Origin: Sphingobacterium athyrii
GTDB lineage: Bacteria; Bacteroidota; Bacteroidia; Sphingobacteriales; Sphingobacteriaceae
Reading direction: 5' to 3'
Assembly: GCF_003071065.1 (NCBI RefSeq)
Contig: NZ_QCXX01000001.1
Span: forward strand, 496,001-560,000
Length of the DNA: 64,000 nt
The position numbers and the translations under genes are program-made. Positions 1-9,048 of the stretch are shown here, one piece after another (the first letter of the stretch is position 1; every line of letters starts with the position of its first letter). The notes beneath the pieces are model-generated. The model was given only the letters and a program-made list of their open reading frames with translations, had not been told where the DNA came from and did no database searches.

Positions 1-157
1 GACAAGATGTGAAGTATGGCCCTTATGCTAATTTGTCCCGACATATCGACTCCAGTTACGGATTATGGCATCGGTGGAATAGATTTTGTTTTGTTGTTAT
101 TTTATACGTACTTTGAATAGGTTTTTGTGGGATACCTATTGTAAACAGAATTAAATT

Positions 158-727
158 ATGAATTTCTCCGCCCGTTCGGATCAGCAAATTTTTGAATCAG
201 TTTGTCAAGGTGAGGAAAGAGCGCTACAACATCTGATGCACCGCTTCTGGCAGCCGCTGTTCAAGACAGCCTCAGTCACCATGCAGGATCCCGAAGTATG
301 TCAGGAACTTGTCCAAAACGTATTTATCAATATCTGGCGAAACAGGGAGAAAATAAATCTCAAATATTCCATCAAAACCTATCTATTTGGCTGTATTCGT
401 TATGAAGTATTCCGAAATGTCAAAAAAAAGATGGATTATGTCGAACTTAAAGATTTAGATGAGAACTATGTTGACTCATTCAATCCGTTGTTAAAATTGG
501 AGTATACAGAACTGCTTGACTATCTGGATCAAATGATCAATCAGCTTCCTGATAAATGTAAGGAGATCTTTTACCTCAGCAGAATGGAGCAACTCAGCCA
601 TAAGGAAATTGCCGAGAAGCTGAATATTTCTGTAAAAACAGTAGAAAACCAAATTTCTATTGCATTGAAACGATTAAAGCAGGGTATGCAGAATATGCAC
701 ATCTTTTTTCAAATTTTCTTTTTCTAA
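158..727 (+). CDS. ECF sigma factor, FecI/RpoE-like (Bacteroidota SusCD-associated)
   Basis: A 189-residue sigma-70 family factor of the extracytoplasmic-function type. Region 2 lies at about residues 20-90, with the core-binding helix around DPEVCQELVQNVFINIWR. Region 4 lies at about residues 125-180 and includes the helix-turn-helix LSHKEIAEKLNISVKTVENQ. No region 3 is present, as expected for an ECF factor. A FecR-type anti-sigma gene starts 142 bases downstream, followed by an STN-domain SusC transporter. In this arrangement the occupied transporter signals through FecR to release the sigma factor, which then transcribes the susCD genes. The C-terminal end is unusually Phe-rich (IFFQIFFF) and may not belong to the folded domain. 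The family call is firm; the inducing glycan is unknown. Confidence 0.93.
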   Translation: MNFSARSDQQIFESVCQGEERALQHLMHRFWQPLFKTASVTMQDPEVCQELVQNVFINIWRNREKINLKYSIKTYLFGCIRYEVFRNVKKKMDYVELKDLDENYVDSFNPLLKLEYTELLDYLDQMINQLPDKCKEIFYLSRMEQLSHKEIAEKLNISVKTVENQISIALKRLKQGMQNMHIFFQIFFF

Positions 728-768
728 CAAGAATCTGAAATACAACACATTACAACCACAACAGTCTA

Positions 769-785
769 ATAAAAGGCTCTTTTAT
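769..785 (+). terminator. Weak AT-rich hairpin after the sigma factor gene
   Basis: A 7-bp stem ATAAAAG/CTTTTAT with a GCT loop is followed by a T-rich stretch. It could limit read-through from the sigma gene into fecR, but it is short and AT-rich, so support is weak. Confidence 0.3.
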
Positions 786-869
786 ATTTTCTTTTAAAAA
801 AAAGTGCAATTCCTTTTGGGGGCTAATTGAAAAAATGAACTCTATAAGAACGAATCAATTATAGATTTC

Positions 870-2015
870 ATGAAAAAACCTGAAATTATAGACTTAATCA
901 AGAAAATTTTGCGCAAGCAATCCTCCGAAGATGAAGTGCGTGAAGTAGACCACAGGCTCTTGGATGCTTATCATGATACTACTTGGGACGAAGGTAAATT
1001 CGGCCCTGCAGAAAATATAGAAAAACAGATTAAGCTCAACGTAGAACAACTTATTCAAGCAGAAGCGGGCAATACAAAAAAAACAAGTATTTTCCTTCGT
1101 TACCTCCCTTATGCCGCCTCTTTGTTATTGGCTGTTTCCAGCATTGCCGGATATTATTTTTTTAAGGGTCGGAAGGCCGATTTACAAGCCACCAATCAAC
1201 AGGCATACCTGAATCCGGGGACCGAAAAAGCTTCTTTGAAAAATTCAGACGGCAGCAGCCTGGATCTGCAGCAACAGCAGGTTGGAGACACTGTTCCTTT
1301 CGGAAAGCTGTTGTTCAAAATTGATCAAGAAGGCATTATTAGTTATCAGGCAAAGACCGGAAAAAAAGACATGGAAGCTCAACTTGTCACCTTAGCAACC
1401 CCAAAAGGCGGTAAATATCAGATCAATTTAGAAGATGGTACCAAAGTATGGCTCAACGCCGAGAGTAGCCTAATTTTCCCCGAGCATTTTGCTGCTGACC
1501 GTCGTCTCGTTCAGGTCAAGGGAGAAGCTTACTTCGAAGTTGCTGAATCAAAACACAAACCTTTCATTGTAGCGGGTAATGGATTTGGAATCCGGGTACT
1601 GGGGACCAAATTTAATGTATCCGATAGGGATAACCTCCATGTTGCAAAAGTCGCTCTGTTACAGGGATCAGTACGTTTGACTTCAAAAACAGGCCAGACC
1701 ATGCTCAAACCCGGTGAACGTGCGAAGATATCTACCTCAGGTGTTCAAATAGATCAATTTGACGCGGAATCCGAAATCGCCTGGAAGAACAACTATTTTA
1801 TTTACAAAGATGAAAATATCAAAACCATTATGGCGGATGTTGCGCAATGGTATGATGCCGAAGTTATATTTCAGGGAAATGACTGGGATGATGTAAACCT
1901 TAAGATGAAAGTCTCCCGAAGAGAAAATATCGAAGAGATCTTGTCACTTCTCGAATTAACAAAATCAATCAAATTTAAAGTTGTGGAAAGGAGGATCTAC
2001 GTCACAAAAAGATAA
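870..2015 (+). CDS. FecR-family anti-sigma factor with DUF4974 C-terminus
   Basis: A 381-residue inner-membrane regulator. The cytoplasmic N-terminal part (residues 1-77) would bind the sigma factor. One membrane helix lies at about 78-98 (YLPYAASLLLAVSSIAGYYF). The periplasmic FecR domain lies at about 175-275, with the typical TPKGGKYQINLEDGTKVWLN and GEAYFEVAESKHKPFIV motifs. A DUF4974-type STN-interacting domain spans about 310-380. It sits between the ECF sigma gene and a SusC with an N-terminal STN domain, which is the standard trans-envelope signalling trio. The length is normal for the family and no defect is visible. Confidence 0.93.
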   Translation: MKKPEIIDLIKKILRKQSSEDEVREVDHRLLDAYHDTTWDEGKFGPAENIEKQIKLNVEQLIQAEAGNTKKTSIFLRYLPYAASLLLAVSSIAGYYFFKGRKADLQATNQQAYLNPGTEKASLKNSDGSSLDLQQQQVGDTVPFGKLLFKIDQEGIISYQAKTGKKDMEAQLVTLATPKGGKYQINLEDGTKVWLNAESSLIFPEHFAADRRLVQVKGEAYFEVAESKHKPFIVAGNGFGIRVLGTKFNVSDRDNLHVAKVALLQGSVRLTSKTGQTMLKPGERAKISTSGVQIDQFDAESEIAWKNNYFIYKDENIKTIMADVAQWYDAEVIFQGNDWDDVNLKMKVSRRENIEEILSLLELTKSIKFKVVERRIYVTKR

Positions 2016-2027
2016 ATCGAAAACTTA

Positions 2028-2053
2028 AGCCGGGATGCTGTCACATCCCGGCT
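2028..2053. terminator. Perfect 10-bp GC-rich stem-loop between fecR and susC
   Basis: AGCCGGGATG pairs with CATCCCGGCT around a six-base loop (CTGTCA), 12 bases after the fecR stop and 62 bases before the susC start. The run after it is A/T mixed rather than a pure T tract. It probably insulates sigma/anti-sigma transcription from susC, which would then need its own sigma-dependent promoter in the remaining ~60 bases. Confidence 0.6.
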
Positions 2054-2115
2054 ACGAATAGAGTTTAAAAATTTTCTGTCAAAAATTAATTAACCTTTTA
2101 ATTCTAAACAAAATT

Positions 2116-5100
2116 ATGAAAATAATACTGGGAAAAGAACAGTACATGTTCTTAATTAAGACCCTATTGATTATGAAGTTCTACCTAATGCTCGCATTTT
2201 TTGGCGTTGTTCAGGCTAAAACTCCGGTTTATAGCCAAAAAATGAACCTACATTTTAAAAATAGTAAGGTCGACCTTGTTCTTGCAGAAATCAGCAAACA
2301 GGCGCAGCTTGACCTGCTTTATGATTCAAAGCTGATCAAGAAAGCAAGCCCTGTCACCCTCAATCTGGAGAATGCCACGTTAAATGAAGCGCTGACAGCC
2401 TTGTTTCGAAATCAGGCACTTGAGTTTGAAGTCATCAAAAAGACCTTAATAATACGTCCAAAAGAATCGACGGGAGTAGCTCGTACCGCAGAGATTACCG
2501 AAAATCAAAAAGCCATCAATGGCTCAGTCAAAGATCAACAGGGAAACCCATTAGCCGGTGTTACCGTACGTATAAAAAATACCCAGATCACAACGACAAC
2601 CGACGGCAAGGGAGATTTTACCATCGCCCCACCATCCGGATCCGGCCAGGTGATCTTGACATTTACATACGTAGGCTATGAACCTATTGAACGACCAGCA
2701 GATAACAAGGACCATTTAAATATAACCTTGGCATTGGCCAATAATAATCTGGATGATGTTGTTGTTGTAGGTTATGGTACACAGAAAAAAATCAATGTTA
2801 CGGGTGCCGTAAGTTCGGTAAATATGGCCGATATGCGTACACCGGTTCCCAATTTATCGAATGCTTTAGCAGGTAAGGTAGCAGGTATTATCTCGGTACA
2901 ATCGAGTGGCGAACCCGGTTATGACAATTCGACCTTCACAATTCGTGGAATCGGGACTTACGCTGGTAATTCGTCACCTTTAATTATCATTGATGGTGTA
3001 CAACGTGATGATGTCAATAGTGGTTTCGGTGGATCTTTCAATAATATTGACCCGGAAGACATCTCCAGTATTTCCTTATTAAAAGATGCCTCATCCACGG
3101 CAATGTATGGTGCTAAGGGTGCCAACGGTGTTTTGATTATCACCACCAAGAGAGGTGTCGCTGGCAAACCAAAGATTTCCTTTAAGGCAGAGAATGGCTT
3201 TTCCAGTTTTACAAAAACACCGCAAATGCTGGATGGCATAAAATATATGGAGCTGCAGAATGAAGCAAGAACAAATATGGGCTTGACCCCAACCTATTCA
3301 GATGAATTGATCCAAAAAACAAAAAGTGGACTAGATCCCTATATGTATCCCAATGTGAACTGGATTGATGAAGTGTATAAAAAGAATTCCATGCTGACCA
3401 ATGCCAACATCAATGTTACCGGCGGTGGCGAATCGGTGAAATACTATATTTCGGGATCGTATTATAATCAAAAAGGCCCTTATAAGGTAAGCAACTTAAA
3501 CAATTACAACCCTAATCTCGATTTCAAACGATATGATTTCAGGAGTAATGTAGATGTCAATTTATCAAAAAATACTTCCGTTCAGCTCAACTTAACAGGG
3601 ATGTTGGTCAACTCCCGCTATCCCGGTATTGCTGCCGGTGATCTATGGTATTTGGCTTATGCGACGACACCCGTCGCATACCCAATTCAATATCCGGACG
3701 GTAAATGGGCCGGACCACTTAGCGGTGGCGGCGCCAATCCATTAAATGAGGTACAAAACAATGGTTACTCCAACGAATTTAAACCCATTGTACAGTCCGT
3801 ATTGACCATTAATCAAAAATTAGACGACATTACTGAGGGATTGTCTGCTTATGCCCGGTTTTCCTTTGATAGTTATGGCGAATTCAACAACCGTCGCTCA
3901 GGAAAAAATGATTTATGGCAGGCAACAGGAAGAACCCCTGAAGGGGACTTTATTTTTAACCAAACTAGAGTCGGTCAACAATTTTTGGATTATAGCCAGG
4001 AATCTTCCGGTCAACGCGTCATGTACCTCGAAGGTAATTTAAATTATGATCGTACTTTCAATGATCACAAAATCGGCGGGATGTTCCTCTATAATATGCG
4101 TAACCGTCTGGTCAGTCTATCAGGCAGCGTTATTGGCTCTATTCCCTATCGTAACCAAAGTTTGGCTGGACGGATTAACTACGGATTCCGTGATAAATAC
4201 CTTGTTGAAGTAAACGCTGGTTATACAGGATCTGAAAATTTCGAGAAGGGCCAGAAGTTTGGCCTATTTCCTTCCGCTTCGGCTGGCTGGGTGATTTCCA
4301 ATGAAGAGTTTTTTGAGCCGTTGAAAAAGACATTTAGCTTATTAAAGCTTCGAGGATCTTATGGTATTGTTGGAAACGACAATATTGGAGCTGGCGGCCG
4401 TTTTCCCTACTTAACGCAGATCGGCGGTGGTGGTTTTACAGGCTTTGGTCTTAATGGAACTTGGGCCGGCGGAAAGACAGAAAATGTAATGGGTGTAGAA
4501 AACCTGACCTGGGAAAAATCCTATAAAACCGGGATCGGTCTTGAAATTGGCCTGTGGAACAAGCTCAATCTGATCTTTGACGGTTTCGCCGAACGTCGTA
4601 AGAATATTTTGATTGAACGAAAATCCCTTTCTTCTATCGCCGGTTATAGTAACTTAGCCGTATACGCCAATAAAGGTGAGATGGACAATAAAGGCATGGA
4701 CGCCAGTGTTGAGTATAACGACAAATTTGGGGAAGTTGGCTTCCGCCTTTTTGGTAATGTCACCTATAGCCGCAACAAAATTGTCTTCGCCGATGAGCCG
4801 GTCAGGCGGTATGGTTATCAATCAATGACCGGAACACGCTTTGGTGAATACCAGGGACATATTGCCATGGGTTACTTTACGAGCAAAGAAGAGGTCGAGT
4901 CTGCCCCGCAACAGAAGTTTAACCCGGTATCTCCAGGGGATATCCGTTACAAAAACTTAAATGCTGAGGATGATAATATCATTGATGCTTATGACCGAAC
5001 CTACCTTGGAAAATCCTGGTTTCCTTCTTGGTTATATGGTGCTGGTTTTTCTGCATCCTATAAAAACTTTGACCTTTCGGTATTCTTCCAAGGGGTCGCG

Positions 5101-5547
5101 GACGTAGGTATTATGGCCAATGGCAGTGAAATCCCTGGAAAAGGCATGGGGGTCAATGGTGTTGGTGTGCTCCCTTTTTCGGGTTTGGGAATCTATCCCA
5201 ACAATACCATGTCCATTGTTGAAGACCGTTGGACCGCAGAAAATCCACGTCAGGACGCTTACTACCCACGCCTAACCATGGCCAGTGGAAGTGACAACAA
5301 TTATATTAACAGTACACATTGGTTAAAAGATGGATCTTATATCCGTATGAAACAGGCCTCTGTGGGCTATACTATTAAAGCAAAAGGCTTAGACAAACTT
5401 GGTTTCACCTCTATGTATGTGTATTCATCAGGCCAAAACCTCCTGACGTTTAGCAAATTCAAGCTCTGGGATCCCGAATTGGGAAGCAACGGTGCCAAAT
5501 ATCCATTAAATCGCATGATTACCTTCGGCGTTCGGGCACAGTTTTAA
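2116..5547 (+). CDS. SusC/RagA-family TonB-dependent outer-membrane transporter with STN domain
   Basis: A 1143-residue TonB-dependent transporter. After a signal peptide (about residues 1-40) comes an STN signalling domain (about 45-115), which contacts FecR. A carboxypeptidase-regulatory-like domain follows at about 130-205 (INGSVKDQQGNPLAGVTVRI). Then come the conserved SusC segment DDVVVVGYGTQKK, the plug domain (about 220-345) and a large beta-barrel ending in an aromatic C-terminus (MITFGVRAQF). The SusD gene starts 20 bases downstream, so the two are co-transcribed and should form the lidded import complex in the outer membrane. The substrate cannot be read from the sequence, and no glycoside hydrolase lies alongside. 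The start could also be one of the later Met codons (residues 11 or 20), still upstream of the signal peptide core. Confidence 0.96.
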   Translation: MKIILGKEQYMFLIKTLLIMKFYLMLAFFGVVQAKTPVYSQKMNLHFKNSKVDLVLAEISKQAQLDLLYDSKLIKKASPVTLNLENATLNEALTALFRNQALEFEVIKKTLIIRPKESTGVARTAEITENQKAINGSVKDQQGNPLAGVTVRIKNTQITTTTDGKGDFTIAPPSGSGQVILTFTYVGYEPIERPADNKDHLNITLALANNNLDDVVVVGYGTQKKINVTGAVSSVNMADMRTPVPNLSNALAGKVAGIISVQSSGEPGYDNSTFTIRGIGTYAGNSSPLIIIDGVQRDDVNSGFGGSFNNIDPEDISSISLLKDASSTAMYGAKGANGVLIITTKRGVAGKPKISFKAENGFSSFTKTPQMLDGIKYMELQNEARTNMGLTPTYSDELIQKTKSGLDPYMYPNVNWIDEVYKKNSMLTNANINVTGGGESVKYYISGSYYNQKGPYKVSNLNNYNPNLDFKRYDFRSNVDVNLSKNTSVQLNLTGMLVNSRYPGIAAGDLWYLAYATTPVAYPIQYPDGKWAGPLSGGGANPLNEVQNNGYSNEFKPIVQSVLTINQKLDDITEGLSAYARFSFDSYGEFNNRRSGKNDLWQATGRTPEGDFIFNQTRVGQQFLDYSQESSGQRVMYLEGNLNYDRTFNDHKIGGMFLYNMRNRLVSLSGSVIGSIPYRNQSLAGRINYGFRDKYLVEVNAGYTGSENFEKGQKFGLFPSASAGWVISNEEFFEPLKKTFSLLKLRGSYGIVGNDNIGAGGRFPYLTQIGGGGFTGFGLNGTWAGGKTENVMGVENLTWEKSYKTGIGLEIGLWNKLNLIFDGFAERRKNILIERKSLSSIAGYSNLAVYANKGEMDNKGMDASVEYNDKFGEVGFRLFGNVTYSRNKIVFADEPVRRYGYQSMTGTRFGEYQGHIAMGYFTSKEEVESAPQQKFNPVSPGDIRYKNLNAEDDNIIDAYDRTYLGKSWFPSWLYGAGFSASYKNFDLSVFFQGVADVGIMANGSEIPGKGMGVNGVGVLPFSGLGIYPNNTMSIVEDRWTAENPRQDAYYPRLTMASGSDNNYINSTHWLKDGSYIRMKQASVGYTIKAKGLDKLGFTSMYVYSSGQNLLTFSKFKLWDPELGSNGAKYPLNRMITFGVRAQF

Positions 5548-5567
5548 TCTAACTATATACCACAACT

Positions 5568-7445
5568 ATGAAACAGATAACACCAAAATATATCGTATCA
5601 GGCCTACTGGCACTGGCCTTATGCCAAAATATGCAAAGCTGTACTTATTTGGACAAGAAACCGGATAACCTCCTCACTTCAGACATGGTCTGGGAGACCA
5701 GGGCAAATGCAGAATCTTACTTAAACCAGATCTATAGTTATATCGAAACACCTGTAGACGATTTTACTACCCTTGGTGCCAGCGATGAAAGTTCATGTAA
5801 CATACCCGTTGTGAATGTTCGGCAAATGGCTGTCGGGAACTGGAATCCACAAAGCATGTACTGGCAGCATTATTGGAATAATGCATACGCCGCTATTCGG
5901 CAATCATTTGTTTTTGAGGAAAACATCGACAAGGTTCCCGAAGGTGCATTGAGCACAGAACTTAAAGTACAATACAAAGCCGAAGCAAGGTTTTTGCGGG
6001 GCTGGTACTATTGGAAATTGCTACGTCAATATGGCCCAGCGGTATTGTTGAAAGGGACATTGGGTTTGAACGAAGATTTCAACAAATATCCCCGCAATTC
6101 ATTTCAGGAATGTGTCGATTACATCAATAGCATGATGGATCTTGCTGCAGCAGACCTTCCTGTGGTATGGTCCGCCTCCTCCAATTATGGTCGTCCAAGC
6201 AAAGGAACCTGTTTGGCCATAAAATCACAGGTGGCGCTATGGGCTGCAAGTCCCTTATGGAATGGAAATCCACGATTTGCAAATTTCAAAAACAAGGATG
6301 GTAAGGCACTTGCCCCTTTGCAGAACGATGCCAATAAATGGCAATTGGCCGCTGATGCCGCAAAAGCTGTTATTGACTTAAATGCCTATAAGCTCTTTAC
6401 CAATCTGGATGAAGGAGATTCAAAATTCGATCCTTACCTCTCTTTCCGTAACCTCTTTTTAACAAACTGGAATAATGAGATTATTTTTTCCACGCACAAA
6501 GCGGACACTTGGCATTGGGGACATGAGAAAAGAAGTGCACCTGAACCCGGTGGGATTGCCATGATGAATGCCACACAAAATGTCGTGGATGCCCACCTGA
6601 TGCGCAATGGTAAAACCATTGAAGATCCCAGCTCTGGTTATCGGGAGGACGGTTTCGTAGCAACGGATGATCCAGCCGACTGGGGCAAAAGTCGCGATGG
6701 TGTCAATAGAGGTTACATCGCTGGCAATTCAAATATGTATGTAAACCGGGAAGCGCGATTTTACGTCAATATTCTCTATAATGGTAAGCCTATCCTACCC
6801 GCACCGACAGCCGATGACCGCAACTTCTTTTCGTCAGATGCCAACAAGGATGGACGCGGAAGGGCTGAGTTTTATTATTCAGGAAAAGCCGGATTGGTCC
6901 AAAATTCAAATAGTGCCGATAAAACAGGATACCTTGCACAAAAAAATGTCAGTCCAGCCAGTAATATTCGCCAGGATCGAGCCGTATATCGTCCGTATAT
7001 CCATATCCGCCTGGCTGAAATCTACTTAAATTATGCCGAATCGCTCAATGAAGTTAATCCGAGCCATCCTGATATTCTATCCTATCTAAACCTTGTCCGT
7101 CAACGGGCCGGTTTGCCTAAATTGGAAACTGTCTATCCACAGGTAGTGGGCAATAAAGATGAACAACGTAAATGGATTCTTCGAGAGCGGCAAATTGAGA
7201 TGGCTTTTGAGGGCGACCGTTATTTCACGCTCCTTCGTCGACTGATGATGGGAAACCCAGCTTCCCGAGCAATATACAGGATGAATATCGCTTCAAACGA
7301 TAATAATCAAGGATTTTTTTATCAGGACTTCTATAAGAGAAACTTATTGCAAAACAGATACTGGGATGATAAAATGTATCTATTTCCTATTTTACAGGAT
7401 GATATCGATAAGAACACGGCGCTTGTTCAAAATCCAGGCTGGTAA
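5568..7445 (+). CDS. SusD/RagB-family surface lipoprotein
   Basis: A 625-residue nutrient-binding lipoprotein that closes over the SusC barrel. The signal peptide ends in a lipobox (NMQSC) with the lipidated Cys at residue 25. The N-terminal SusD-like part (TYLDKKPDNLLTSD) and the C-terminal RagB/SusD part (VYRPYIHIRLAEIYLNYAES, then RERQIEMAFEGDRYFTLLR) are both complete. The ending (LFPILQDDIDKNTALVQNPGW) is typical of the family. It is translationally close to the upstream SusC gene. The ligand is not predictable, but the locus lacks degradative enzymes apart from the downstream beta-helix protein. Confidence 0.95.
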   Translation: MKQITPKYIVSGLLALALCQNMQSCTYLDKKPDNLLTSDMVWETRANAESYLNQIYSYIETPVDDFTTLGASDESSCNIPVVNVRQMAVGNWNPQSMYWQHYWNNAYAAIRQSFVFEENIDKVPEGALSTELKVQYKAEARFLRGWYYWKLLRQYGPAVLLKGTLGLNEDFNKYPRNSFQECVDYINSMMDLAAADLPVVWSASSNYGRPSKGTCLAIKSQVALWAASPLWNGNPRFANFKNKDGKALAPLQNDANKWQLAADAAKAVIDLNAYKLFTNLDEGDSKFDPYLSFRNLFLTNWNNEIIFSTHKADTWHWGHEKRSAPEPGGIAMMNATQNVVDAHLMRNGKTIEDPSSGYREDGFVATDDPADWGKSRDGVNRGYIAGNSNMYVNREARFYVNILYNGKPILPAPTADDRNFFSSDANKDGRGRAEFYYSGKAGLVQNSNSADKTGYLAQKNVSPASNIRQDRAVYRPYIHIRLAEIYLNYAESLNEVNPSHPDILSYLNLVRQRAGLPKLETVYPQVVGNKDEQRKWILRERQIEMAFEGDRYFTLLRRLMMGNPASRAIYRMNIASNDNNQGFFYQDFYKRNLLQNRYWDDKMYLFPILQDDIDKNTALVQNPGW

Positions 7446-7577
7446 TTAAGGTTTGAATTTTAACTTTTACTATTTATGAACCTTCCTATTTAAAATTTCA
7501 TTTTTATCCCACAGGTACATGTAAATTTTAAAATAGGATAAGCTCCATCTGGCGGATGGAAAAAAAATTATTGACAG

Positions 7578-8900
7578 ATGAAATTAATATATAAAAAGTA
7601 TTTATTCTTTCCCCTCCTCTCCTTAGTGCTATTGGTGGGAATATGTTCATGTAAGAAAGATAATATGGGTGCAGCACATGATCCCAATGCGGCAATTGTT
7701 GTCACGGATTTCCTTCCAAAGCAAGGTATCTATGGAACAGAAGTTCTGATCAATGGGGAGAACTTTACAACGGACACCACGGCGATTTCCGTTAAGCTCA
7801 ATGGCATCCCGTTAAAGATTATAGCATCAAATGGCACGCAGATTATGGCCATAGTCCCTAAAAGGGCTGGCAGTGGAGTTATTGAAGTCTCTATTGGCGG
7901 AAAAACGGGAACGTCAAAAGATAGTTACAACTATATCTATAAAAGAACAGTCAGTACCTTGGCCGGCAACGGAACTGCAGGATTCTTTAACGGAAAAGGT
8001 ACTGATGCAAAGTTTAATTTTGGTGGTGAACCTTGGTACCGCAATGGCGGTATCGCTGTAGATGATGCGTTAAATGTCTATGTCACTGACCCCGGTAACC
8101 ACTGTATCCGTAAAATTGATCCCGCCGGAAACGTCAGTACGTTAGCAGGATCCCCAAGTAATGCCGGTTTTGCAGAAGGGAAAGGAGGTGAAGCACGGTT
8201 TAGCCTTCCCTATGGATTGACCATTGATGAACAGGGTAATCTGTATTGTGTCGATCCCGGAAACTGGGATATCCGTAAGATAACACCCGATGGTACAGCA
8301 AAGCTTGTCGCCTGGGCCGCGAGAGAGCCTTGGTTCATTACTTATGACCGAACCTCAAAAAAGCTATACTATAATTCTGTTACCTCCCCGGCTCCTATTT
8401 ATCAGTTAAATACAGATGGTACAGCAGTAACGACAGTCATCGATGGATTGAATTTTCCAGCAGGAATGGCCTGCGGACCGGATGGCAGTCTATACATCTG
8501 TATCCATGGCGACAATCAAATCAGAAAATACGATCCCAAAACATGGAAGCATACCATGAGTGCCGGTTCTGGTAAATATGGTTACAAAAATGGACTCAAT
8601 ACAGAGGCCGAATTTGCCCTCCCCTGGGGTATTGCAGCTGACAACCAAGGCAATGTATATGTAGCTGGAAATGGTACCGCCGGTGCCGATAGTGGATCTC
8701 CGGATCAGAGCATCCGCTTGGTGGATGGCAAGACATTCCAGGTAAGTACATTTGCAGGATCCAATATCGCTGGTTTTACAAATGCCGTTGGCGAAGCCGC
8801 TTCGTTTAATGTGCCTGAAGGTGTTGCTGTAGACAAAAATGGTACGGTCTATGTCATTGACAAGAAAAATAATAGTGTCCGAAAGATTATCTCGGAATAA
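7578..8900 (+). CDS. IPT/TIG and NHL-repeat surface lipoprotein
   Basis: A 440-residue lipoprotein with a lipobox at GICSC (Cys25) followed by KKD. An IPT/TIG immunoglobulin-like domain occupies about residues 38-120 (DFLPKQGIYGTEVLINGENF). NHL-type beta-propeller repeats fill about 125-440. Each repeat carries blades like GGIAVDDALNVYVTDPGNHC and the recurring VSTLAG motif. IPT-containing lipoproteins beside SusCD pairs often act as surface glycan-binding proteins, and the NHL propeller may add a binding or catalytic surface. It lies 132 bases after SusD in the same direction and is followed by a clear terminator, so it probably closes the transporter operon. The function is inferred from position. 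Confidence 0.85.
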   Translation: MKLIYKKYLFFPLLSLVLLVGICSCKKDNMGAAHDPNAAIVVTDFLPKQGIYGTEVLINGENFTTDTTAISVKLNGIPLKIIASNGTQIMAIVPKRAGSGVIEVSIGGKTGTSKDSYNYIYKRTVSTLAGNGTAGFFNGKGTDAKFNFGGEPWYRNGGIAVDDALNVYVTDPGNHCIRKIDPAGNVSTLAGSPSNAGFAEGKGGEARFSLPYGLTIDEQGNLYCVDPGNWDIRKITPDGTAKLVAWAAREPWFITYDRTSKKLYYNSVTSPAPIYQLNTDGTAVTTVIDGLNFPAGMACGPDGSLYICIHGDNQIRKYDPKTWKHTMSAGSGKYGYKNGLNTEAEFALPWGIAADNQGNVYVAGNGTAGADSGSPDQSIRLVDGKTFQVSTFAGSNIAGFTNAVGEAASFNVPEGVAVDKNGTVYVIDKKNNSVRKIISE

Positions 8901-8907
8901 ATGAGTG

Positions 8908-8943
8908 GGTGTCCGACGTAAAGCGATCGGACACCTGCTTTTT
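8908..8943 (+). terminator. Rho-independent terminator after the NHL lipoprotein gene
   Basis: A perfect 9-bp stem GGTGTCCGA/TCGGACACC with a ten-base loop is followed by TGCTTTTT. It marks the likely end of the susC-susD-NHL transcript. Confidence 0.75.
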
Positions 8944-9048
8944 CTAAGCGGTGGGTTGCATCCCCGACGACATCTTTTCAATTCATGCGTTCTCAGAAGC
9001 TTCGCTTTTATGCCTTCGACAGCTTCTTTACATTTCAAATGACTTTAT

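Noticed and set aside
3..116. An open plus-strand frame from the window edge, ending in ...FVVILYVL and a stop.
   Set aside because: It is only 37 codons, has no start within the window and its composition is not convincing. It may be the end of an upstream gene, but I cannot support it.
8490..9038. A 182-codon minus-strand frame over the NHL gene end and its terminator.
   Set aside because: It runs through the terminator hairpin and is antisense to NHL repeats, whose pattern creates long open antisense frames.
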